DNA of 64,000 bases from contig JAABRH010000003.1 of NCBI GenBank assembly GCA_011391015.1, forward strand, positions 1 to 64,000, read 5' to 3'. The notes under the pieces were generated by a model. The model worked only from the letters and a program-made list of their open reading frames with translations, did not search any database and was not told the origin of the DNA. Origin of the DNA: Sulfurovum sp. (lineage in GTDB: Bacteria; Campylobacterota; Campylobacteria; Campylobacterales; Sulfurovaceae). This document shows positions 1 through 9,354 of the stretch, piece by piece; the first letter of the stretch is position 1; every line of letters begins with the position of its first letter. The position numbers were made by a program, and so were the translations under genes.

Positions 1-234
1 ATCCCCCGGCCCTGCACCCGTCAAATATACTTTGCCCATCATTTCTGCCTTGCATTTTTTTGAGTATTTTATCTATATTAACCACTTTTTACTTGATTAA
101 AAAATAAGCGTATAGTCCATAGAGCATGGCTTTAACAGCAGCCCAAAATACAACATCCTCAAGCGACACAAGAAACACTATGCTATAATCGCCCGAGTTA
201 AACAGGTACAGAACAATTTTTTTAAAGGCGAAAC

Positions 235-960
235 ATGGATTTAAGTATAAGTTATCACCCTATTACCAAGGAACAAATGCAAACGTGGTATTTTGATGCG
301 TTTGAAGATATCGGTGTAGCCGATACACTCAAAGTCAAGATTCCGGATGAACAGCTAAGACACCACAAACTTGAAGAGGTAGAAGCATTTTACCAAGAGA
401 AATACAAAACAATGATCAAGCGTTCACGAGCGCTTGACTATGACAATTTCAACAAATGGCATGCGTATTTTCTTGCCATCACACAGGGTTTCTTTGAAAA
501 ATTTTATTTTATTCACGGAAGTGCACTCTCGGCCATACTCGATAAAACATTTCACGATACCTACGTTACTTCGTGGGAAGAAGTAGTGGCGAGCGAATAT
601 CTTGAAGATATGATTGTGAGCAAAAAACTTGAAGGCCCTTTCAGCGGTGGTGCGTATCTCTCGCCTGAGCAGGTCAAACAACTGCTTCATGACTACAAGA
701 ATGATAAGGACATCAAAGAGATACTCGATGAACAATTCCCCGGCAGAAAAATAGATGTCTTACTCGCTGCACTCAACTATGCAAGTGACAATAATCAGGG
801 TCTGCTTGAAGCTGCCAAAGTGATCGAACAGACTGGAGAGCTGTTTGAAGAACCTTCTTGCTATAGCAATCTCTTTAACTGTGATGTTATCAGCGCAGCT
901 GTCTATACCTCAGATTTGGCAGCGCACTTTGATGAAATCTATAAAGGTACGGGAGATTGA
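235..960 (+). CDS. hypothetical protein (241 aa), upstream of truncated hemoglobin
   Basis: Long ORF preceded by a purine-rich leader (aaaggcgaaac) and followed within ~10 bp by the hemoglobin ORF; no family recognised. Confidence 0.75.
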   Translation: MDLSISYHPITKEQMQTWYFDAFEDIGVADTLKVKIPDEQLRHHKLEEVEAFYQEKYKTMIKRSRALDYDNFNKWHAYFLAITQGFFEKFYFIHGSALSAILDKTFHDTYVTSWEEVVASEYLEDMIVSKKLEGPFSGGAYLSPEQVKQLLHDYKNDKDIKEILDEQFPGRKIDVLLAALNYASDNNQGLLEAAKVIEQTGELFEEPSCYSNLFNCDVISAAVYTSDLAAHFDEIYKGTGD

Positions 961-967
961 TATCCCG

Positions 968-1372
968 ATGAGCCCAATTTTATTTACTTCCATCAATGAA
1001 GAGAATATTGAAATACTCGTAAGGACCTTTTACCCTGAAGTACTCAAAGATGATCTGCTGGCTCCCTATTTTATAGCAAAGCTGGGCGATGATATACACA
1101 GTGATGAATGGGAAGAACATTTGGTTTTACTCACAGAGTTTTGGAAATTTGTATCTTTAGGTTACGATAACTACATCGGCAACCCCTTGCAGCCACACTT
1201 TCACATCGCAGATCTAAGTGCTGAAGCCTTTGCGCGTTGGCTCAGCGTTTTTCATCAAACCATTGATAGGCTCTATACACCATCCGTTGGTGAATACTTC
1301 AAACAAAAAAGCACCAATATCGCTGAGAACTTCATGCGAAAACTGGGTATTTCACGTCCAAATCCCTTTTGA
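968..1372 (+). CDS. group III truncated hemoglobin
   Basis: MSPILFTSINEENIEILVRTFYPEVLKDDLLAPYF...HLVLLTEFWKFVSLG...NPLQPHFHI has a trHb III-like pattern. Start moved from 845 in the ORF track to ATG 968, because 845 overlaps the upstream gene. Confidence 0.8.
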   Translation: MSPILFTSINEENIEILVRTFYPEVLKDDLLAPYFIAKLGDDIHSDEWEEHLVLLTEFWKFVSLGYDNYIGNPLQPHFHIADLSAEAFARWLSVFHQTIDRLYTPSVGEYFKQKSTNIAENFMRKLGISRPNPF

Positions 1373-1670
1373 TTTTTTAAATCAGACAAATTTTGTGTGT
1401 TTCATTTTATCTCAAATACATCCCAATCTAAGTATTCCTTCTCTACATACTAAGTAACTCTGCACTAATTTGGTTATGATGCTTATATATTTGAGACGTT
1501 ATGCTACACATAAGTGCCTCTTATGGTTTGTACTACAAACAACACCACTCATATATGCTCATCCTCTGCTAATATATGAAGCAGCATTATAGAAATCGAA
1601 AGACTTTCACTATAACTTAAGTCTTCATTTATTATAAGTATATATAATTAATATTTTAGGGAGTTTTACT

Positions 1671-3281
1671 ATGGAAAAACTAGTGTTACTGATACCATTT
1701 CTACCTATTGTGATAGCTACCATGATAGGCTTTTTAAACAAAAAAGAGCATATGCCCAAAGTGGCTATCTTTTTTTCCTCCATGGTTGCACTTTTGGCGC
1801 TGTATGGTACCTATTATGTGATGAGTACCGATCAAGACATTGATGGTTTCGGCGGCTATCTTATCTACAATGAACTCTCTGCCATACTTGTACCTTATGT
1901 TGCTATATTGGGGCTAGTCATACGCAAATACTCTACCAAATATATGTGGGATGAACCGGGATACAAACGATTTTTTGTCCTCTTAAACTTTATCTTCTCT
2001 GCCATTTATCTGCTTGTGATGAGTAACAATCTGATCATCCTGACCATCGCATGGCAATTGATGAGTATCAGTCTGTATCTGCTTATCTCATTTAACGTTG
2101 AATCCAAATCTGCCATCAAAAACGGGGGCTGGACGATGCTTGTACACAAGCTTGCAGACCTCTTCTTTATTATCGCTGTGATTCTTACCTACAAAACATT
2201 TGGCAGTTTTGAGTTGAGCGAGCTGAGTCAAAAATGGTTGACACTCTTCCAAAGCGGGCCTGTTGATGATGCCATGATTTACCTCATCGGTTTTCTCTTC
2301 CTGTTTGCTGCGATGATGAAATCAGCCATCATGCCCTTTCACCTTTGGCTGCCCTATACTTCAGAAGCACCCACACCCGTCTCAGCACTCATGCACGCTG
2401 GGGTAGTAAATGTTGGCGGGATTCTTTTGAACAAAATGGCATTTTTGCTTCTTTTAACCCCGGCTGTACTCAATGTAGCCTTTGTCATGGGTTTAATCAC
2501 CGCTGTTTTTGCTTCCATCCTGATGCTTGCCGTATCAGATATCAAACGTTCACTGGGCTATTCAACAGTGGGTCAAATGGGATACATGATCATGGAAGTG
2601 GGTCTAGGTGCCTTCAGTCTTGCTATCTATCATCTTATGGTACACGGTATCTTTAAAGCCTCTTTATTTTTGGAGTCCGGAAGCCTTATCAACCAAGCAA
2701 GAAAAGAGCCCAATGTACCAAGAAGGCTTTCACACGAAATCTTTTGGGAAGAAAAACCGCAGTACAACAGCATCAATATGTTCCGTATGATCGCCTTTTT
2801 TGCGGTATTTCCTGTCATTGTATTTACAGGCGTGAAGTTTTTACTCGGAGAAGACCTGTTCCATTTTAATGCAGCAACACTGATTATTGCCTTTGCCTGG
2901 CTCACTGGGACACAACTCTTTTTATCCTTTTTTGAGGTCTCCAAAGCCAATTCACCTAAAGTGATTCTTGCCCTGATAAGCTCTTTCATACTGGTACTGT
3001 TTACCTACGAATTTGTGGGTCTGGCGCTGGAGCATTTCCTCTATGGCGAAAATGGGGCATTGTTTTATGAAGTGGCTACCCTGCATGTATCAGGTACCAT
3101 GACGATATTGATGCTCATAGCCATCATGCTGGTCGGTTGGTATTTCACCTATAGACAACATTTTGTCGGTGTGCCGCTAGGTGAACACAAACCCAATAAA
3201 TCAAAATGGCGTATCTATAAGATGCTGGCAAAAGAAGGCTACATCTCAGATTGGTATGTCAAATATTTTAAAATTTTCTAA
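1671..3281 (+). CDS. dabB: NuoL/MrpA-like proton-conducting membrane subunit, DabB-type
   Basis: Multi-TM antiporter-like protein with AAMMKSAIMPFHLWLPYTSEAPTPVSALMHAGVVNVGGILL motif; located two genes upstream of DabA. Confidence 0.88.
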   Translation: MEKLVLLIPFLPIVIATMIGFLNKKEHMPKVAIFFSSMVALLALYGTYYVMSTDQDIDGFGGYLIYNELSAILVPYVAILGLVIRKYSTKYMWDEPGYKRFFVLLNFIFSAIYLLVMSNNLIILTIAWQLMSISLYLLISFNVESKSAIKNGGWTMLVHKLADLFFIIAVILTYKTFGSFELSELSQKWLTLFQSGPVDDAMIYLIGFLFLFAAMMKSAIMPFHLWLPYTSEAPTPVSALMHAGVVNVGGILLNKMAFLLLLTPAVLNVAFVMGLITAVFASILMLAVSDIKRSLGYSTVGQMGYMIMEVGLGAFSLAIYHLMVHGIFKASLFLESGSLINQARKEPNVPRRLSHEIFWEEKPQYNSINMFRMIAFFAVFPVIVFTGVKFLLGEDLFHFNAATLIIAFAWLTGTQLFLSFFEVSKANSPKVILALISSFILVLFTYEFVGLALEHFLYGENGALFYEVATLHVSGTMTILMLIAIMLVGWYFTYRQHFVGVPLGEHKPNKSKWRIYKMLAKEGYISDWYVKYFKIF

Positions 3282-3293
3282 AGGGGAGAATGG

Positions 3294-4028
3294 ATGCTTA
3301 TAGATTTTATACTATTATTTTTATTTGCGGGAGTACCCTATTATCTCGTTTTTGAAAACATACCCGTCATGAGAAAAGACAAAATTTTTCCTCTTGCCGC
3401 TCTGCTTGTCATTGCCGGTATGTTTATCTCTTACCAATTTCCGCAAGAGACATCCATGCCTTTTGTTATGGTTGCCTTCTTTGCTTCTTTGTTTTCGCTT
3501 CACAAGGCAAACCAGACAAACAATCTGTGTAAACTGACCTATTATATCCTGTTCTTTAACGCGCCTTTACTTATCATGTTCAAGACAAAAGAGAGTATCT
3601 TGTACGGTGTATCCCTTATTGTAGCACTCATGGGTGTTTATCTGATGGGCAAATATTATGCACGAAGTTATGGCAGCCCGAACTATCAGTCAGTCAGCGG
3701 TATTACCTTGGTGACTCCTTATGCCGGGCTCATTTTAACCGTCTACTTTACTGCATTGGCCCTCTATCCGCCGTTTCCCAATGCCTTGCTCTTTCTTAAC
3801 GGTATTTTGAAGTCAGAAATCAGCATCCTGTGGTATCTGATTGTCATCGTTATCTTTTTTGGAAATTTTCTGATTGCAGTGAGAGTCATGGCAAAAACCG
3901 TATTTGGCAAACCCAATGATAATGTGCATTACATTGATATATCACCAACGGAAAGAGTAGTACATCTGCTGATCATTGCAGTGTTATTGCTTCTAAGCGT
4001 TATAGGACTACAGGAGGTACTTTCATGA
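3294..4028 (+). CDS. multi-TM membrane protein between dabB and dabA (possible degenerate antiporter-like subunit)
   Basis: 244 aa, very hydrophobic, overlaps the dabA start by 4 bp (4025-4028), so probably translationally coupled. Confidence 0.8.
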   Translation: MLIDFILLFLFAGVPYYLVFENIPVMRKDKIFPLAALLVIAGMFISYQFPQETSMPFVMVAFFASLFSLHKANQTNNLCKLTYYILFFNAPLLIMFKTKESILYGVSLIVALMGVYLMGKYYARSYGSPNYQSVSGITLVTPYAGLILTVYFTALALYPPFPNALLFLNGILKSEISILWYLIVIVIFFGNFLIAVRVMAKTVFGKPNDNVHYIDISPTERVVHLLIIAVLLLLSVIGLQEVLS

Positions 4029-6898
4029 GTATACTTGAAAAATTAAATGCAATTAAAGATACAGTGCCACACTATTGGCCAATTGGTGCTTTTATCCACC
4101 ACAATCCGCTCAAAGGGTTTGAACACCTCAATTTTAAAGAAGCGCTCATTAAAGCACAACAGACTTTCGGCGGCAAAGTTTATATGGATCCGGACTATTA
4201 TATCGGGCTCTTTAAAGAGGGTAAAATCAGCTCTGAAATGTTAGAAAAAAACCTACTTAGGGTACTCAAAGAAGCAAAACTTGAACGCTATTTAGAGCAG
4301 GCTAAGACCTTTATGCTTGAAGTAAGCCCGCTATGGAACAGCTATAGAAGCTATGAAGACTTAAAGATAAACGAGATAGATGAAACCCTGCATAGCTATC
4401 TTGAAGAAAACGCTATTTACAAAGATGAAGAAGCATGGATTGCTTCACTCACCAAAAATATGACACTCTACGAGATTCATGATGCATTGTTTGGTACCAG
4501 TAAAAAAGAGCTCATAGAAAAAGATGTCATAGAATTTGTCGCACGTTTTCTTGATCAGCAGCAAACCACGCTGAGTATGACCGACAGAGATTTGGGTATG
4601 TTTGAAACCTTTAAACTGTATGAAAATATCGACTATATCATTGATGTAGAAGAATTTGTGCAAGAAGCACTCGATACGCTCAAAGTACAAGATGTGCAGA
4701 CCTACTTCCTCACACACATCCTCAAACTGCACGGATGGGCGGGCTATATTAAATACCGATCTGAATCCAAAGAGTATTATGCCCAGCAGGAACATCCTTC
4801 AACACTGATGGACTATATTGCGATCCGCTTACACTTTGAAGTCAAATATTTACGCAAAAAAAAGATCAATGATTTTGAAAAACTGCAAGCCTATATCAAA
4901 AGCAATACTCCTTACGCCATACTCAAACTCTTACAGGCAAAAGGCAAACTGACCGGTACCTACAACGATGCCATGGAAGAGCATCAAGACTATCAAGAGA
5001 TTGTAGATGCCTATGCCAAAGATGAGATCAATCTCAATTCTCTTCAGGTTCAGCTTGCACAAAAAGCCGTGCAACTGGACGATATGATGCCTGTAGCCTT
5101 TTCCAATTTTGCCAATTTGCTTAAAAAAGAAGAAGGATTTATGTGGCTAAAGTCTTTGGAAGACTCTTATATCGCAACCCATGTCGATGCATTTACTTCA
5201 CCGCATACCTACGACAAAAAACCGCTTTCCTCAACCATATTTTGTCTGGATGTTAGATCCGAAGTGATACGACGCAAAGTAGAAGAATCAGGTCCATACA
5301 CTACCTATGGTGCGGGCGGTTTTTTGGGGATTCCCATCTTGTTTGTCGAGTTTGACAAAGCCCATGCACTCTCACTGGCACCTGCAGTGATCAAACCTGA
5401 GAATATTGTTTTTGAAATACCCGTCGAATCACATGAAACATATAATTCCCAAAAAAGTGTAACCAAAACGACTAAAAAGGTATTAAGTGATCTTAAAAAC
5501 AATCCTTATACTCCCTACGTGATGGTGGAAGCAATCGGATGGCTTTTTGGCTTCAAACTTTTTGGCAAAACTTTCTTTCCTAAAAAAACGCATATGATTT
5601 TCAGTAAGTCAAAACCCGTCAAACCGAAAACCACTTACACACTAGACAAGCTCTCAGAAGAAGAGATAGAGAAGTATGTCAAAAGACTTCATACCAATAT
5701 CATCAATGAAGTCTTAACAACGCAATTTGGTACAGGACTCAACAGTTCAGACATCATCCTGCTTTGGGAACATCTGGTGTTTGACAAACCACTCAAGATA
5801 AGAATCTCATCTGATATCATAGACAATCTCAAACAAGCCTATCATATCACCAGTGAGGACTATGAGATCCAAAAAGTCAATCTCGCCAAAGTAGGCTTTA
5901 CTATTGAAGAACAGGTGATGTATATCGAAAATCTTCTCAAGATGATTGGGCTTATCGATGCGTTTCCGAAATTTGTTATTATCTCCGGGCACGGAAGCTG
6001 CTCAGACAATAACCCGTTTGAATCAGCCCTTGACTGCGGTGCCTGTGGGGGCAGTATTTCGCTTCCCAATGCACGTGCACTGAGCATGATAGCCAACAAA
6101 GCTGAAATACGCGAAAAACTCATATACAGGGGAATATCCATACCAGAAGATACACGTTTTATCCCGGCTTTGCATATCACCACTACTGATGAGATGACAT
6201 TTTACGATACGGAGATACTAAACACCAAAGAGTTAGAACTCTTTTTGGGTATGCAAGAAGACTTTAAAAATGCATCACTCGCTTCAAGAGAAGAAAGAGC
6301 CAAAGTTCTGCCCAATGCAAAAAATGAGAAAGATTTGTTTATTAAGACGATGGATTGGTCTGAGCCTAGACCAGAATGGGGACTAGCGGGCAATATGGGC
6401 GTATTTGCAGGACCAAGAGACTCTTGCAGACATATGGCTCTGCACAATAGACTCTTTCTTCACTCCTATGATGCCACAATCGATAACGAAAATGCCGACA
6501 TACTCACCCGTATCTTCAACGGACCTTTGGTTGTAGGTCAATGGATCAATCTTGAGCATTATTTCTCGACCGTTGACAATAAAGTCTACGGAGCAGGATC
6601 AAAAGTCTATCACAATGTTGTCTCTAAAATCGGTGTTTATAATGGAAACTACAGTGATTTAAAGATCGGTCTTCCAACCCAAAGTGTCATAGAAGAAGGG
6701 AAAGCCTATCATGAGCCTGTTCGTCTGCTTACCTATATGGAAGCACCGCTTGAGACGGTTGCCAAAGCCGTGGAAAATTCGGTGGCAAAAGAGTTTATCC
6801 TCAACGAATGGATACGACCTGTCATCATAGACAAAGCAGCCAAAAAAGTCTATTCTTACGAGTTTGGAGAATTTATTGTCATCAAAGAACTTGTTTAG
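4025..6898 (+). CDS. dabA: DabA-like DUF2309 (UPF0753) protein, inorganic carbon transporter subunit
   Basis: 957 aa. Contains FCLDVRSEVIRRKVE and GHGSCSDNNPFESALDCGACGG, matching the zinc-site motifs of the DabA family. Confidence 0.92.
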   Translation: MSILEKLNAIKDTVPHYWPIGAFIHHNPLKGFEHLNFKEALIKAQQTFGGKVYMDPDYYIGLFKEGKISSEMLEKNLLRVLKEAKLERYLEQAKTFMLEVSPLWNSYRSYEDLKINEIDETLHSYLEENAIYKDEEAWIASLTKNMTLYEIHDALFGTSKKELIEKDVIEFVARFLDQQQTTLSMTDRDLGMFETFKLYENIDYIIDVEEFVQEALDTLKVQDVQTYFLTHILKLHGWAGYIKYRSESKEYYAQQEHPSTLMDYIAIRLHFEVKYLRKKKINDFEKLQAYIKSNTPYAILKLLQAKGKLTGTYNDAMEEHQDYQEIVDAYAKDEINLNSLQVQLAQKAVQLDDMMPVAFSNFANLLKKEEGFMWLKSLEDSYIATHVDAFTSPHTYDKKPLSSTIFCLDVRSEVIRRKVEESGPYTTYGAGGFLGIPILFVEFDKAHALSLAPAVIKPENIVFEIPVESHETYNSQKSVTKTTKKVLSDLKNNPYTPYVMVEAIGWLFGFKLFGKTFFPKKTHMIFSKSKPVKPKTTYTLDKLSEEEIEKYVKRLHTNIINEVLTTQFGTGLNSSDIILLWEHLVFDKPLKIRISSDIIDNLKQAYHITSEDYEIQKVNLAKVGFTIEEQVMYIENLLKMIGLIDAFPKFVIISGHGSCSDNNPFESALDCGACGGSISLPNARALSMIANKAEIREKLIYRGISIPEDTRFIPALHITTTDEMTFYDTEILNTKELELFLGMQEDFKNASLASREERAKVLPNAKNEKDLFIKTMDWSEPRPEWGLAGNMGVFAGPRDSCRHMALHNRLFLHSYDATIDNENADILTRIFNGPLVVGQWINLEHYFSTVDNKVYGAGSKVYHNVVSKIGVYNGNYSDLKIGLPTQSVIEEGKAYHEPVRLLTYMEAPLETVAKAVENSVAKEFILNEWIRPVIIDKAAKKVYSYEFGEFIVIKELV

Positions 6899-6947
6899 CA
6901 TAGTGATGCTATAACTTAGGTGTGAAATGCAGTGAATGCTTTACACC
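6896..6947 (+). other. two consecutive hairpins between dabA and the small Cys-rich gene
   Basis: TAGCAT-AGTG-ATGCTA (6896-6911) overlapping the dabA stop, then GGTGTGAA...TTTACACC (6919-6947). Confidence 0.5.
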
Positions 6948-6962
6948 ATTTAAAGGAAAAAA

Positions 6963-7190
6963 ATGTACAAAATTCACATTGAGAACGAATGCAGTTGTTT
7001 TAAAAAAAGCACATTTGAAAATGACATGACGTTCAAAAATAAACCTGATGCGCTGATGCAAGCCAAAATTATGGAGTGTCGGATGAATCAGGAGTTCTGC
7101 CATACTCACTATTTTGAGGCAGAAGATATAGGGGAAGATATTATTATAAGAAGTATTGTTCGCCCCATAGATGATGAGGATGAAGACTAA
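6963..7190 (+). CDS. small Cys-containing protein (75 aa), paralogue of 7285-7527 and 28529-28774, without the GGCCGGGHC tail
   Basis: MYKIHIENECSCFKKSTFEN..TFKNKPDALMQAKIMECRMNQEFCHTHYF shares CxCF, DA, MN..FC.xH positions with the other two; acidic C-terminus. Confidence 0.85.
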   Translation: MYKIHIENECSCFKKSTFENDMTFKNKPDALMQAKIMECRMNQEFCHTHYFEAEDIGEDIIIRSIVRPIDDEDED

Positions 7191-7284
7191 ATCAAGCAGA
7201 AAAATTCTGCGTTTTTATCTTTAATCTTTATTTAAGCTCTTGATGCTATTATCGCTCATTAATTTATTTATAAAAGGATACTAT

Positions 7285-7527
7285 ATGTTCACAGTACAAG
7301 TTGAAAGAGAGTGCGGATGTTTCCGTAGAAGCGAAATCGAAAAAGAGAAAACGTTTCAAAACAGAGAAGATGCTATCTCTTACTCAAGAGCGATAGCAGA
7401 AATCATGAATGAAGACTTCTGTAAAAAACATCATTTTACAGCCAAAGCAAGTGCAGGAAATGAATTTGTGATTGGCGTAGCTGAAGGCTCAGGTGGCGGA
7501 TGTTGCGGTGGTGGACACTGCGGCTAA
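7285..7527 (+). CDS. small Cys-rich protein with GGGCCGGGHCG tail (80 aa)
   Basis: MFTVQVERECGCFRRSEIEKEKTFQNREDAISYSRAIAEIMNEDFCKKHHF...GSGGGCCGGGHCG. ATG at 7285 is preceded by aaaagga; the ORF-track start at 7240 adds a non-conserved leader. Confidence 0.88.
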   Translation: MFTVQVERECGCFRRSEIEKEKTFQNREDAISYSRAIAEIMNEDFCKKHHFTAKASAGNEFVIGVAEGSGGGCCGGGHCG

Positions 7528-7533
7528 AAAATG

Positions 7534-7565
7534 GTATACCCGATACAAGTATGTATTGGGTATAC
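7534..7565. terminator. bidirectional terminator-like hairpin
   Basis: GTATACCC-g-ATAC...GTAT-t-GGGTATAC between convergent genes. Confidence 0.7.
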
Positions 7566-7577
7566 ATACTCCTCAGT

Positions 7578-8549
7578 CTAGCTTTTTAATGAGAATCTAG
7601 GTAAAGAGAGAATCTCAAACTTTTCACACAGCTCTTCAACATCTGCTTCAATATTTTCACCGATTAAAATAAGCAACGATTTCCCCTCATAAACATCAAG
7701 CTCCTCAAATGTCACATCGCCAAATGCATAATTCACAACGATAGCCTGAGGTACATCTTTCACTTTGACTACACCCTTAACCCGATAAATAGACACGGGG
7801 ATATTTTGTAATACTGCATCCACGTCAGCAAAAGAACAATCATTTTTCAGGTAGACAACTTTTTGACCCAGAGAGTCTTTTGCCGTGTGGTCATGGTGAC
7901 TGAAGTCTTCTGCAAATTTCAGCACTTCATCAAGCCTGTAAACGCCCTCAAAAACCTCTTTATTGACCAGTCCATGCTCTGCCCTATGTATAACATACTG
8001 ATTGAAAATTGGCTTGCCTGTCATCGTATTTTTAATGTTATATTGCGCTTTAATTTCCCTAATCTCACTCTCAACCTCTAGAACCTCAGTGTCGTTGACA
8101 AGATCCGTTTTATTGAGAACTAATATATTTGCACCACCAAGTTGATACTTCGCCGTAGAATTTTCTTTATAGGAAGAAAAATTTTTTGCATCTACCACAC
8201 AGATAACGCCTTCAACAGTGACACCGAGATTTTGCAAAGACATATAAATCGGAAAAGGCTCAGATGCTCCGGAAGTTTCCACAAAAATAAGTTCAGGATT
8301 GTAATTGGCGATAATCTCTGTAACTCCTTTTTCAAACTCTTCAGATAATTGGCAACAAATACACCCCTCTGATATCTCAAGTACCTCACTATAGACATTC
8401 GTAAGAATTTTACTATCTATACCAATATCACCAAACTCATTGACGATCACTGCAATTTTTTTATCCGGAAAATAGTGTTGTACACTGTTTGTAAGCATTG
8501 TCGTTTTACCAACACCCAAAAAACCTGTTATAACAAAAGAAGAAATCAT
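7578..8549 (-). CDS. CobW/G3E family GTPase (putative metallochaperone)
   Basis: GFLGVGKTT Walker A; GCICCQL CxCC motif; NKTD G4 motif. Confidence 0.92.
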   Translation of the reverse strand: MISSFVITGFLGVGKTTMLTNSVQHYFPDKKIAVIVNEFGDIGIDSKILTNVYSEVLEISEGCICCQLSEEFEKGVTEIIANYNPELIFVETSGASEPFPIYMSLQNLGVTVEGVICVVDAKNFSSYKENSTAKYQLGGANILVLNKTDLVNDTEVLEVESEIREIKAQYNIKNTMTGKPIFNQYVIHRAEHGLVNKEVFEGVYRLDEVLKFAEDFSHHDHTAKDSLGQKVVYLKNDCSFADVDAVLQNIPVSIYRVKGVVKVKDVPQAIVVNYAFGDVTFEELDVYEGKSLLILIGENIEADVEELCEKFEILSLPRFSLKS

Positions 8550-8652
8550 AGGAATACCTCGAAAAGATAGATGAAAGAATGAAGATACTCTCTATAAAAA
8601 GTTTTATGAAGAGTAGGAAGCACTATCTGTGTGAAACACACAGATAGAAAAA

Positions 8653-9354
8653 TTATTGAGCTACAGGATCAAGAAGTGGAGCCAATCCAACTTCTTTTGC
8701 CCAATCTGCAGTTAAATCATAGGCTGCTGATGCAGTATCTAGGTTACTCTGAATTAAATCAAGTTTCTTTTTAAACTTTTTTTCGATAACAGAGTCAAGT
8801 GATGCAGTACCACCTGAAGCAACATATTTTTTAAGGAATCTGTCTTTAATTCCTTCTTCGATCGCTGACTTACCGACTGTTCCCAATGCACCAAATAATG
8901 CACCCAACATTGCCATGTTTGTAGCAAGTTCAGTTCCTGCAATTTCGACGGCAAATTTCGTAAAGTCTCTTGTAAGAACCTTAACATTTTTTGATTCCAA
9001 GAATTTTCTGTCAGAATCTGTTACAAGCTCATGATCACTGTTAATAAGAACCAAACCATTCTCTTTTATACCAGAGTAAAAAGGCATCGTATAGGATTTA
9101 CCCATCGTGATAACCTGTGGATGATACACCATAATGATATCAGGGTAAATAACCTCGCCTCTGTCATAAATAGGCACTGTTCCTATTCTTGTATAACTTT
9201 CAGAAGGTGCCATTCTTTTTTCAGCACCAAAAAATGGATTTGAAACAGCATAGTACCCTTCTGTATCAGCAGCAGTAGCCGCAATATGTGCAGCAGTAAC
9301 TGCACCCTGCCCCCCAAGGGCAGGCATTCTGATTTTAATTGAATCTTTTGACAT
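8653..9354 (-). CDS. 2-oxoacid:ferredoxin oxidoreductase gamma subunit (copy 2)
   Basis: RMPALGGQGAVTAAHIAATAA... typical gamma-domain start; close paralogue of 12433-13137. Confidence 0.92.
   Translation of the reverse strand: MSKDSIKIRMPALGGQGAVTAAHIAATAADTEGYYAVSNPFFGAEKRMAPSESYTRIGTVPIYDRGEVIYPDIIMVYHPQVITMGKSYTMPFYSGIKENGLVLINSDHELVTDSDRKFLESKNVKVLTRDFTKFAVEIAGTELATNMAMLGALFGALGTVGKSAIEEGIKDRFLKKYVASGGTASLDSVIEKKFKKKLDLIQSNLDTASAAYDLTADWAKEVGLAPLLDPVAQ

Noticed and set aside
845-967. N-terminal extension of the hemoglobin ORF in the track
   Set aside because: It overlaps the 3' end of the upstream gene and does not look like globin sequence; ATG 968 gives a normal trHb length.
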